From: Tetrahymena thermophila SB210
Taxonomy: Eukaryota > Ciliophora > Oligohymenophorea > Hymenostomatida > Tetrahymenidae
DNA: 64,000 nucleotides
Direction of reading: 5' to 3'
Assembly (NCBI RefSeq): GCF_000189635.1
Contig: NW_002476169.1
Coordinates: forward strand, 372,001-436,000
In this document: piece after piece, positions 24,173 through 37,100 of the stretch
Layout: each line of letters begins with the position of its first letter
Position numbering within the stretch: position 1 is the first letter of the stretch
Position numbers and translations under genes: made by a program
The notes under the pieces: generated by a model
Told to the model about the DNA's origin: nothing
Database searches by the model: none
What the model saw: the letters and a program-made list of their open reading frames with translations, nothing else

Positions 24173-26606
24173 TCAGTTTAATTTAATTATATTTAATTAG
24201 TGAGGGATTATATTTACATTATCAATATTTTTTATTTTTTAAATGACATTATTTTCTTCATTAAAACTTAATTGTATTTATTCGCTAGATTTTTGGATAA
24301 AATATTATGAATGAGTTATTGGAATGCTAAGTGTTTTTATTTGGCTTAGCTCACAATTTTACATTTAGTAGCTGTCAGCTTCATTTTATTCGAATTTGCT
24401 TGTTGATTAGTCAGCGTTATTTTAATATTAAAATATTTGTTTGACTTACTCGTTTCCGAAACATAAATCTTGTTTAAGCATATCAACTAGATCTTAATCA
24501 AGTATTTATATTAGTTTAAGATTAAACTTATTTTTATTGTTTCTCATTTTTTTTAGTGCTGATTGTGCTTATGATAGAAATTTGATCAGTTCAATTTAAA
24601 ATCTGGTTTATTTAATGTTTTATTAGTTTTAAATAAAATCATATAAGTTATTAACCTTAAATTGGAAATCTATAGATTTATCTTATGAAAAAGCTGTTTC
24701 ATCTTTGATGATTTTAGGTTTAGGGATGCATTTAAAAAGAGTTTATTGATTATCATCTAGGACTAATGTTTTAAGATTCTCAAGCTCTATTTATTTATTA
24801 ATAATTTAGCAAATATCAGTATGCTGATTTATTTAGTTAATAGAATTTTCCAAAAATTGCATTCTAGAACTTTTCTAGCATGAAAAGTAATCTATATAAC
24901 TATTTATATAATCTGATGTTTTTAATTTCGCATCTCTTAATAATTACCTAAAAAAATTTAAATTTGTTAATTAATAAAAAATTTTTTATATTTGATCAGC
25001 ATATTAATTTTTAATGCTTTAATGCTTCATTTAATTGATATTTTTTTGTTAGAATTAATTCTCTTTATAATAATTGGTGAATTCATTGCTTCTATTTATC
25101 TTGTTATGATTTTATTATGGTGCTTGCTGCTGTTATTCAAAACTTTTTTCTTTCTAACCTTCATTTCCAAAAGTATTTAAAGACCCTTCTTAAGGTTAAT
25201 TAATTTTCAATTCACATTAATTTTCTTTACTCGAGTGCCCTTTATTTTAAATTAATGTATAAATAAATATACTGACAAAAAATAAAAAGATATTTAGAAA
25301 AAGATATAAAAATCTTACTTTATTAATTTTCTGTTAAATTAAAAGTCACTGGATCTAAATGGAGAGTATTTGTTTTTTTTTAATTTTAATTATTTTTTAA
25401 TTAATCTTAATTTTTTGGATATTTTTTGTTTTAACTTAATCTAGAAAACTCTTATTTTGGTTTACTCCTTTTCTTAAAATTGTTTACATCATTGTCATTT
25501 TTTATCTAAAAGATCTAATTGATTAATTTTTTTTCTAGCTACATTTTAGCATATGGATGAGAGAACAAGCATCCTATTGCAAAAAATACATTAAATATGC
25601 CACCTATTTAGGAGATGGCTTGAGGAAGTTTTTGATAAATTCTACGGTAGACATTTTCCTTGTTTTTATCCATGTATATCTCTATTTCATATATATTTTG
25701 ATTAGATTCTTAATCTCTGGAAGCTTATAATAATCTGTCTTAGCTAAATACTAAATCTCTCTAATTAACATAATTTTCTCCATAAAAAAGGTTAGTATCG
25801 TCAGCTATATATGTGTTTACAAACATTAAATTAATTTATTGAACCATTTCATAATTAGTTCTCCAAAATTATGTCTGTCCGACTGACTAGAACGGATTAC
25901 TATAATCTCTGATCTATATGATGCGATTGACATAATATATTTATAATTTAGTATTTTCTAACTATTTTTTCCTCTCATGCTATTATTAGCATTTTATTGA
26001 TTAATTATTCAAATCAGAGCATTCTGTTAGATTAATTTTGAGCATAGTAAAACGATCTGCATCAAATTGTCCTTCAATAAATAGTTAAGAAGTGTCCTTA
26101 ATACAATACATATTAGTATAATTTAAATTTAAAAAGTAATTTCTGCTATTAGGTTCTTAAAAGCTTTATTCAGTACAAGGAATCACTTAAAATTCTTGAG
26201 TTCCCACATCTTCTGTATATTTTTATGTTTAATTATTCCAAATCTTATTTCTATAATAAATTTAGCCATTCATACTGTAAAGGGTTTAATCGATAAAGGG
26301 ATCTAGATTTTCGTTCAAAAGAGCAAAAGCAATAGAAAAATTTTGAGGATTTAAATCAAATCTTTATGGCTAAGTTACTGAGTTTTATTCAAATATGACT
26401 ATTGGATCAGTTTTTTTAAGAATTATATTTAGTAAATTCATTGAGTAAACGAGCATCAAAATATAAACTACTACTGAAAACAATCCTCCTAATTTTGTTT
26501 GGTACTTTTCCCTTTTGTTAAATTTTATGTTTACGCCAACTCCAAATATGTCAATCTTCTATAAAAATGGTATATCAAGTTTCTCAGGATAGTCTACTTG
26601 ACTCAT
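24173..26606 (-). CDS. Two-TM membrane protein A of a ciliate family (784 aa)
   Basis: Exons (minus strand) 26606-25319 and 25239-24173, with a 79-bp phase-1 intron (AAG acceptor); 784 residues. The N-terminus (IDIFGVGVNIKFN) leads into TM1 (GGLFSVVVYILMLVYSMNLL). A ~300-residue extracytoplasmic domain follows with conserved Cys, Trp and several N-glycosylation sequons. It includes FIEGQFDADRF and FWRTNYEMVQQINLMFVN. TM2 (ISQIGGIFNVFFAIGCLF) precedes a long Gln/Asn-rich cytoplasmic tail carrying NQHTDICQIINKQIELE. This layout matches a large, uncharacterised group of ciliate transmembrane proteins. Paralog B lies directly upstream at 27731-30050. Function is unknown; a surface receptor or adhesion role is possible. 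ATG 26604-26606 is the first in an open frame running ~90 codons further upstream without any ATG. Confidence 0.82.
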
Positions 26607-27730
26607 TCTAATATTATAGCTATAATTACAATAAGATTTTTCAAAATTCTGTTGATATCTTTGTAAGTATTTTGATAACCAATTTATTTATAATCTAAGT
26701 TTTTTGCTCCGCTTTTTTTAAACAATTTTTTACTTATCAATTTAGAGTCTAAATATATTGCTAAATGGAATATTTGGAAAAATTGTCTTAAATTTATAAT
26801 ATTAATTTAATTACCAAATTTCGGTAGTATTTTCCAAAATACCATAAAGAAATTTACCCCACAACAATTAAAATATTTATCATAGGAAAATTAATCTAAA
26901 GGATGTTTATCAAAAATCTTAAAATTAGTGGATTTTAATAGCTTATTTACAAACGTATTTTTAATTTAAATATAAGAATTCAAATAGGGATTGTTATAAA
27001 TATCCTTTTCCCAACTTAATTTTGGTTTTTAGTAATTGTAAAAGATTCAAAGAATTTATTTACTTCATGTATTTTGTACCTTTGTTACAGATATATAAAT
27101 ATTTTGACGTAAACCTCTAGACTATACCACTACAAGAGTTTTATTCACATGTAGGAGTCTAAATTCTAAATTCTTCTAATTTTGGGTTTAATACTAGTAA
27201 TAATTGTAACAACTCAAACTGATATAGTAAGTTAACAAAAAATATAATGTATGAATTATATTAAATTAAGACATTGTTTATTATAAATTTATTCTTTTTT
27301 TTCTTTACTATTTTAGTTTTAGCTGCAATTTTATTATAAAAAGTAAATAGAAAATTAAAAATTATAAAAGCGCGAGTGTTAAAACCTTAAAATTAATAAA
27401 AAATGTATCCTATAAAATATTTTTATATTTATTGCTTTTTATTTTTTTTGAATGAAATATTTGATTAATATGTTGATTTATTAAGATAGAAAAAATTTTA
27501 ATTTAAATAATATTGTTGGAAATAAAATCTTATTTAAATAATAATTCACGAGTGATAAATAGATTAAAATTAAATTTTGGTATTATAAATCATTAACATA
27601 GAGGCTAGTTTTTAAATAGAATTTATAAATTAATAGAATTTATTTGTTTACTTTAACAATATATTTTTAATTTTGTTTATTTATTTTATATAATTCAGAA
27701 TATTTTTAAACTTTTATCATTATTATTTGT
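26607..27730. other. Intergenic stretch between tandem paralogs A and B
   Basis: About 1.1 kb. The frame upstream of gene A stays open to about 26877 without an ATG; I treat it as chance. Nothing else recognised. Confidence 0.5.
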
Positions 27731-30050
27731 TCAATCTAATTATTCATCTGATTTAAAATGTAATTTTTTTTCATTAAATTTAGAAGAAATTAAATGAGGA
27801 ATTATAGGAGTATCTTTTGATTAATACACTTATTATGGAGATATATTAAAGCTTTCAATAATTATACTTTCGCTTATCTATGAAGAAGATATTTTATTAT
27901 TAAAAGATAGTAAATTGCTATTTTTTTTAATTTAAGTATTTTAGCTAAAGTTTGTGTTTGCTATTTTAAAAATACTTTCATTTTTTGAGATTGATTACTC
28001 TATTTTTTCTTCTGAGTAAATTTATTCTTTAATATTTTATTATTAATGATCTAAATTAATCATCTACAAAATCTTTTGATTAGGATTATTTTTATATTCC
28101 TTTTTTAAAATAATATTTTTTTTACCAATATTAGTATCATATTTCTATGTTTATTTCAACTGGCTTTACAAAGCAGATTTATGTAAAAATTCATTTTCAT
28201 TATCTTCTATCATATTTAGAGCAAACAATGAAATCGAAGGATCCATTTTTATTACATGTTCACTGACAATAGGTTAGGGAATTTAATTAAAAGCTGAGAT
28301 CTAATCATAATTAAGTAAAATAAATTTAATTCTCTAAAGCTCAATTTATTTATTTATTATTGTGCAAACATCTGTAAATTAATTTATTTTGCTCACACAA
28401 AAATTAAATTCAACATATTTGCAAATATTAAAAAAGACTGTATAACTTTTTAGATAATTCTATATTCCTTTAATAAACATTGATGAAATTTTTAAAAAAA
28501 AGCTTTTATTTTAAATTTCTAAATCATTTTTTTATATATTTTCAATTATAAATTCATCATTTTCTTTAATTACTTTATCTGCTGAAGCTGCATCAATTTA
28601 CTTACCCTTACCTTTGGTACTTTCTTTAAATTGAGGTTTTTAATTAAAACTTTACTAAAAAATTAACTAGGTATCGTTATTATTGAATGTATTCATATTA
28701 TGAGATTTTTCTAATTTAAATGATTATGTCTCAAAAAATCCTTTTAGTTAAAAGATTTTAAATAAATAAATAATTTATTATTCTTTCAATTAAAATACCT
28801 TTTGTCTACTGTTAAATACTCTCATTTTACTTTTTTAATATATTATTTTACAGTTCAATTTTGTGATCTAATTTTTTGGAAGAGTCATTTTTTAGTTATA
28901 ATTTCTTATTTTAAACTAAATTAGAATTATCTCCCAATTTTTTCTTTGTCTTGCTTGCTTATCCTTCACTAAAATTGAAAGAATGTTTTATAATTTTTTT
29001 CTATAATTAATATTTGGCATATGGCTTTGTAAATAAGCATCCTAAAGCAAAAATTACATTAAATATACCACCTATTTAGGATACAGCTTAAGGAAATTTT
29101 ATATAAGTTCTTTTGTAAATATTCTAACTGTTTTTTTCCATATATATTTCTATCTAATAAAAAGGTGCATCTTGGCTAGCTTGTCTTGATCCAAGAAGAA
29201 TTCTTTCACTACTAAAAGCTAAATCGTTTTCAGTTTCTAAATCTTCTGAATAAAAAAGTCCCATATCATCTTATACAAATTAATTAATAAACATCAAATT
29301 TACTTATTAAACCATATTGTAATTAGTCTTCCAAAATTAAGTTTATCCTACCCTTTTGAAAGGTTTCTTTAAGTTCGTTATTTAAACTACACTATTTGTG
29401 TAATAGACTTAAAGGTCTGTGTTAGATAAAATATTTTATCTGGTTGTTGGATCTTTGCAATTCGTACTAATACATTCATTAATATTTATTCTTACCATGT
29501 TAAATCTATCAGCATCAAATTAACCTTCTAAAAACATCCCACTCTAACCAGGCTTAATGCAATACATTTTTGAAAAGTCTAACTGCATAAAATACGACCT
29601 ACTTTCTGGCTCTTAAAAATCATTTTCTGTGCATCTTTCCATGACTAAATCTATAGTTCCACTTTCAACATAAGAGGTGCCATCTTAATTTTTGATATTA
29701 TTTTTGTAAAAAACCTAAGCACTTATTGTAAAAATTGATTCATCGTAAATAGGAAGCAATGTCTATTCATCTAAAAGAGTTACTGCTAAAGAAAAATTAC
29801 TTGCATCTATATCATGGCGATATGGCTAGCTAATCTATTGTTACTAAAATAGCAAATTAGGGTTTTATTTATAAAGAACTTGCTAAAATAAATTAGCAGA
29901 GAATATAATCATAACTAAAATAAGCATAATTGTAAATATTCCTCCAATTCTGGTTTTATAAAGATCTTAACTGTTTATTTTCATATTTACTCCTACTCCA
30001 AACATATCTAATAATTATAAAAATGATGCTTTCTTTATTTTTTATTTCAT
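27731..30050 (-). CDS. Two-TM membrane protein B, paralog of A (753 aa)
   Basis: Exons (minus strand) 30050-28799 and 28740-27731, with a 58-bp phase-1 intron at the same relative place as in gene A; 753 residues. TM1 is GGIFTIMLILVMIIFSANLF. The luminal/extracellular domain shares blocks with A, such as FLEGQFDADRFNMVRI, FWKTNYNMVQQVNLMFIN and the segment before TM2. TM2 is SQIGGIFNVIFALGCLF, and the cytoplasmic tail has NQFTDVCTIINKQIELQ, matching A. The rest of the tail has drifted. The first in-frame ATG is 30048-30050, giving MKQKIKKASFLQLLDMFG, comparable to A. An alternative acceptor (exon 2 from 28710) also keeps frame and has the commoner TTAG sequence; it would shorten the linker by ten codons. 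Function unknown. Confidence 0.8.
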
Positions 30051-31157
30051 TTTTTATCTTAAAAGTCTTTCGAATATTAATCTAAAATCAGCTATTTTTT
30101 TTGTTAATAGATATAATGCTATGAAATAAGCTACGAAATTGATTAAATTGTTTTTAAAGCTGTTTGATTCATTCAATTATTTTTTTGATAAAGCAATAAT
30201 TAAATTGTAAATACTCTTAAATATTTTGTTTTCTAATCATAATTTTAAATCAAAATAATAAGTACAATTTTAATCAAAAGTATATTGCTTACTCTGAATT
30301 TCAATTTGGAATAATTAACATTTACTTCTTGAAAATATTCATTTTGCAATCTATTCGTATATTTTCATAAGAATAGTATTCAACATTTTAAAAAATAAAA
30401 AATTTGAAATTATTTTATTGTTTTTTATCAAAATGTATTTTTTTACTAGCAAGCAATTTATTTAATAATAATTTAAACAAAATGTTACTAAAATTTGAAT
30501 TTAGTTATTTAGTTATTGAAAAAAAAAACTGAAAAATAAATCTTAAATAATTTTTTTAAATAAAAAATCAGTTAAATTATCTTAGACTATTTTTAATCTA
30601 AGATAAAAATATTGAATTTAGAACTTGTAGCTCTATTTTATAATAAAATCTCAAATATATTAAAATTTAGCAAATGGATTTCTAAATTCATCTAAAAAAT
30701 AGCTTAAAAATAAATATTTAAATATTTAAAAAATAAATATATGAATACTTACTTTTTTAACATATTTTTTTATTCAAATTCATAGAAAAAATTTATCAAA
30801 ATAAAAAAACAGCTTAAAGTACTAATGGTTAGCAGATTTAAATAAATAAATTGAGCATAATAATCTAATATATATTCTTCTCAAGATAAATTTTTCCTAA
30901 TAGAACTTTGATTATAATAATGTGCCTAATTAAATTCTATTTTACAAAAAATTTGATTATTAATTGAATTTATTATAAAAAAGCTTAATAAAAAACGAGT
31001 TATTAATAATCGTTTGAATTTAAGTTTTCAATTAAATTATTAAAAATTCATTTCTGATTGGTTTCTACTAAATAAGCATTAGGCAAATACAAAATAGCAA
31101 GCAAGCTAAAGAAGGCGAAACAGAGAAAAGTATTTAAACATACAAGAGCGAATTTAA
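30051..31157. other. Intergenic A+T-rich stretch between divergent genes
   Basis: Upstream regions of paralog B (minus) and the HECT ligase (plus). A less A+T-rich patch around 31075-31150 (GCAAGCAAGCTAAAGAAGGCGAAACAG region) lies just before the HECT start and may be its 5' untranslated leader. Confidence 0.5.
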
Positions 31158-34100
31158 ATGGAAGGTGTTTATGATGTAATTAATTAAAATTTCACTAAAA
31201 TTCATACAATAAACTAGATTTGTAATTTATTTACTTTATTTGCATAAAATTGTTAGATTGACTTTGAGAAGATAGTTAATTTATCACTACTCAGTGATGA
31301 AGATTGGTACTAAATGATAAAAACAAAGTACAGTAGAATTTTTAATGGGTAATCAACTGTCAAAGATGAAAATATTTCAAATGAAGAATTCGAAATGCTT
31401 CAAGGATACATGTTAGAGAAATTTAATTAAAATATATAGAGCTTAATTGAAAATACCTTAATTGGTAATCAAGATCTAGTTCAGTAGAGTGAATAGAAGC
31501 TAATAAGTCTACTTCTATTAAATGATAAAATTAATCACATTAGTTTTTCAAATTCGAAAGAGCACAGAGGATTTGCTAATTCAGAAAGCGAAGCATCAAT
31601 AAAGTAGCTCCTTAACATCATTTTCTATACAGATAATTGCTTTCTTCTTGAAAAAACATTTTAGCTTATAAGCCAGCTCAATACCTCAAAAGTCACTCTA
31701 AGATAGATTAAGAATCTATTTAAATAATTCATAGGTACTAATGAAATTGTGATTACTGACTTGGAAGCCAACATATTTACCTCATAATTTTACTAAAGTC
31801 TTAATCCCTTTAACTATCTCAAATCATTTATTTTAGGTGAGACTGATCAAAGCCAAGGTGGACATTTTGCAGATAGCTAAAATTTTATTTATATCATTCA
31901 TAGAAAGAAAATAGTTTTGAACATAAACGTTGATGTAGTGTGTGGAAAACAATCATTCTAAAATAACTAAAATACAATATTAGGCAATTAAGGAAGCAAT
32001 ACAAGCAATTAAGGAAGCAATCCAAGCAATTAAAGAATCTCACAATTATCTAATTTGAGAATTTAGGATGCTTATTCATATTAATTTTTAAATTATCATA
32101 CATAATAACTATAAAAAGATGTTTCAGCAAGCAGCTAATAAGGTATTAATAATGAATTCCAATCAAATGAAAGAAAACACAAATAAAATATGATATACCC
32201 ATCATATTATTTAGCCAAGCAAATTTTAGGATAAGATGCTGAAATATAAGATGTATTTAGAGTAGCATTTGTAATTAAGTTGTTAAGAAAAAAAGATTGC
32301 ATTAGGTCTTTGCTAACTTTGATGCTATCATATTTTACAGTTTTTTCTGAAAGAAAAGAGCTTGGTATGAATATCGATTTGGTGTAAATTATCAAAAATG
32401 ACTTCAGCTGTTTAGTTCCATGTCTATTGTTTTCCCTTCTTGATGATGCATGCAATATTAAAAGAGAAACTAAATCATAGTTTTAGGCTCTTGTGTGCAG
32501 CACTGAGTATTAATAATCTCTTTCTAGTAGTGATATGTAACGTTTTATCATACATACAATTGAAACCGATAAAAACTGTTTTAAGTATATTGAACATGAT
32601 GTTAATATTAATTTATTACCTCCATACATAAGAAGCTATTATAGTTTGCAGAGAACTCATAAAAAGTTAATGTAATGCGAAACTGCAGATTTGTTTACGA
32701 TTAAGTTTCATGAGTACCTGTTTAATGCTGTAGCTACATTAGAATCAGATATTGATTAAAGGGTATTACTTCATCAGGATTAATTAGAATGTATAGATGC
32801 TATCTCATCTTATTTCACCTCCTCTGATCTATCTAAGCTACTGTAAGTTCACATGCTACTTCCTGAATTCTTCTATGAGGAGAAAAAGAAGGAAGAAGAA
32901 AAAAGAAGAAGAAAAGGCTAGCTGGTAAAAGAGGATATCAATTAATAGTTTTAATTTGATTTCGAATAATTTACCTTTGGATACCACATTAAAAAAAAAT
33001 TCCATAAGTTACCTGGGTTAGTTAAATTCTATCTAGCCCTTTTTCTTTCTGAAGTCGCACCAAAATTTTATTTAAATATTATCCAAAGCAATATCAAATA
33101 ACCAGATAATTTAGAAGATATTGAAAACATTTTGACAGAGAATTTATCAGAAAAAAACTAATAAAGTATTTTTCCTATACATTCTGATGATATTTCATGC
33201 TCAGATAAATATATAGATTTTAAGGAAATTGAGGAAGTAACCACTGACTATAAGAAAGAAATTCAAAAATAAGAAATGATTCATCCTATTTTTGATATGA
33301 CTTTTTCAGATTTGTAAAATCACCTTGCGTCAATAGCAAAGTAAGCCAAAATGAGTATTGGAAATTCATTCATATTATTTAGAAAGACTAATAATCTACT
33401 TGTTAATTATAAATTCTCTTATTACCAAATACTGAACTAATCTATAGTACTTTAAAAGATAGTAACACATAAATCAAGAGAATTTCGTCAAAAAGCATTA
33501 CCTATTGTAGAAGTAAAGTAGTATTTAAAATAAATTAAATTTTCATATTTTAAATTAAATTTTAGAAAATTATTCAAAACCACTCTAATATTTACGAAGA
33601 TATGAAAAAACGAATTTCTAAATTGTAAGTATGGGAAATCAGCTTACTTCATCACTTAGCTTCTTTTAATAATGATCTGCTTGAAACTTCTGATGATAAG
33701 GTAGAAGAATATTTAGAAAAAGAAATATCAGCATTTTAAGCCAATTAAGATGAAGTAAATAAATAATTTTTTTATTTCAAATTATTTTTTTAATTTAAAA
33801 ACTTTATAGAAATAGCTAGTTCCTTTGCTTTTGTTTAGTTGTAAAATTTTCTAAAAGACATCTTTAAACGATCCTAAAGATGAGATTATACCTGTGAAAG
33901 AAAGAATATTTTATATTCATCTTTAAGAATATCCAGAATTTTGCAAAATTTATTATCTTTTAAATGTAAAATATAAGGTAAAATTAAAAAATAATAAAGA
34001 AACAATAAAAACTTTCTTTAATATAAAAAATAAATTAGGGACATCTAAGAACTTTATGGAATTTTTATAGTAATAAGCATCCAGAGTTACTCATTAAGGA

Positions 34101-37100
34101 AATATGTATTTTAAACTTTGTCAGATTAAGCAGCGAATCAGCTATCTTAAACCGTAATACCTATTTTTGAAACAACATTTTAAATAATAATTATTATAAA
34201 TATAGATAATGAGCTAAATGAGTCATAAAAAAAATACTTTTTATTTTTGAAGAAGAACATTCACTTATTTTAGCAAATTCCAAAGGATTTAGATTTGAGA
34301 CTTTCAATAATACACTATGACCTCCACAAATCTTATGAATTCAAATATATAAAAGACTTTTATTTATTCTCTTGTTTGCTCTATATGGTGATGTCTCAAA
34401 GTGAGTTCAGTTAAAGCTAGAAGTAGAACTTACTAATTTCTTTTTTTTAGTCACTAAACAAAATAAAAGTAAAATTTTTTTTAAATAAAAAATAACCTTT
34501 AAATATAAAATTAATAATAGGATTTTAGCTCATTTTCCTCTCTTCTTCTAAATAAAAAACTTTACGATAATGTTTCTAAAATAATTTAAAATTAACCCTA
34601 ACCAAATAAAGATCTTCTAGTTATAATTTTAAACATAATGAATAATACAGTTCATTAAAGTATATGTGAATTCAAGATAAATTTACTGGTGCTAATCGAC
34701 TTTAAGGAAATTATATAAAAACAGAAATCTAAAGATTTACAAGACAATATTAAAAAATAAAAAGAACTCTTTTCTTTAATTGGATATTTAGATTTAGTTT
34801 TCTATGATGCTCTATTATCTGTAGAAAAAGATAAAAGACAGAGGTTTTTATTTGATGAAACTGATTATGAAAAAATTTCTGATAATTGGAATAAAATAAT
34901 TAATGATATTTGTTATCTTTAAGAAGAATTATCTTTGTTTAAAAAAAATAAAATAAGTTTAATTTATCATAAATTCTAGGTTTTAAAAAATTAATATTAG
35001 TTCAAAATAGTTGATTTAAAAGACTAAGATTATTCTTAATAGCTCAATAAATATAGAGAAACCTTCAATTTTAGTGATTTCTATCCTCAATTTAAAAATA
35101 AATTTGATGCTCTTACATACTATGGGATACTTGTAAAAAATTTAGTTGCTAATTCTCCTGTTTATGATTTTTAAATCATCAAAAACACAGCTCAATATAT
35201 AATTGACTAAATAGAAGAAACCAATACAGACAATCTTATTTAACTTTCACACATTTTAAAGTAAATTGATTTCTTACAAACCTTAACTTACATTTTTTTT
35301 AAATTAAAGGAATGTAACAAATATACTTTGCTCAAAATTACCATTTGATTTCAAAAATTTAGAAGTGCTTATAGATATAGAAAAATAAATATAAAAGAAT
35401 CTTAAAAATGATTAAAAGTAAATAATGTCTTTTAATGACTAAATTACATCTTTCCTTGATAATGTCAAAGAAATAACATTCTCTGAGTAAATGAATTCAG
35501 TAAATTAATAAATTATTTTTTATTTTATTTTTATTTATTCAGATCTTCTAAAATTATCTAATACTAATATTTAAAAGTAAAAAATTTTTAAATTTATTCT
35601 TTTGATATAAAAAAATCAAATTTATTAAGTATTCCAAGCATTATTAAAATAAAATTAATTTTAATCTTGTAATAAAGTAAAAAAATTTGTTTACTAAAAT
35701 AGCTAAATGTTAAAAGGTTAAAAAAAACCAAAAAAAAAAATAAATTAGTCAAAAATTATTTAATTTAACAAATAGTTAAATTTTTTAAATTAAAGTATTG
35801 ATTAAAAATTTTATTTTTTACAATAGGATTTCTTAAAAGTAAACTTGGAGCTCAAATTAAAGAAACTATTTTATTTAGAAAGTGAATAAAAAATTAAAAA
35901 ATAAATTTAACAAAAGGAAATTCAATGCTTTTTAGATAATAAATATGGATAGTCTGTTTTAAAATTTATACTAAAATCTTTTCCAAATTAGAATGAATTA
36001 GTGGAGTTAGCTTAACCTTTAGATTTTGATAAAATATAGACCATTTCATCTAACTCTGAATGTAAAAAGAGTTTACAGGAGTGCAACTCTATAACAACTA
36101 AACTTATGGAATGGATGGTTTACTTTTAAGAGTATTCTAAGGTAAAATTTCTTTTTTTTGTTATATTTTATTTAAGTATTTATTAATCAAAAGACAAGTG
36201 ATTCTGCTAAAAAAACTATAATAAGCTTGTTTGAAGTATTAAAAATAATTTGTGAAGAATATCCATTAGCAGTTTAGCATATTGTAGCTTCCAATTTTCA
36301 TGTCAAATTATTAGATATTACTCACTCTCTGCAACATCATATGTTTTAAAAGAGAAAATTGTAAGATTCAATAAATTCGATACATATTTGATAATTTTAA
36401 TTTTTTATCATAATATAAAAAAGATCAAATGGAAATCATAGTAATTTTTCGCCTTTTCTGCTGAATTAAGACTATGCATTTTATAAAATTAGCACTGAAA
36501 ATTATATTTCTTCATCTTTATGCATTAAAAACCATCTTATTCAGCATTTAATTTAAATTTTCTAGTAATAGTGTTTGGATTTTCTTCAATCAATAAAAGA
36601 AGGAAAGTAAGAATAAAATGATGAATTATATGAAAGTTAATAAAACAAATCTCTCTATATTCAAAATTAAATAATAGAATTATTGGTTGATATTCCAAAA
36701 AATGTATCATAGCCTATAGCTCATCAAATTTTAATTAATTGTGAATATTTATTTTTGAATTATACTGATATCTTCTTTCATTTAAATGCTTTAATCAAGC
36801 TATTTCATATTACCCTAAACTTTCTTTTATAATCATTTTATGCTGATCCTCTTTTGAATCCTTAGAATTTACTTAAATTAAGGTAAAATGTTTTTGTAAA
36901 ATATAATTTTTTTAATATTATTTTGTAATTTATTAGATTCTTGTAATTCCTAAACTTCAATTAATCCTTCAAAGACAAAGAAGAAGTATTCAGAAAAAGA
37001 TAACAATTAAGCTAAAATAAGATTGAGAATCATTTAAATTTATACAAACTTTAAAATTTACCATTTTTAGAGTCAGATCAATTTAGCAAACCTAGCGATA

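Noticed and set aside
24992..25180. Plus-strand hydrophobic frame
   Set aside because: Complement of the Lys/Gln/Asn-rich tail of two-TM protein A on the minus strand.
26607..26877. In-frame extension upstream of two-TM protein A
   Set aside because: Open for about 90 codons but has no ATG and no similarity to the corresponding region of paralog B; long TGA-free runs are common here.
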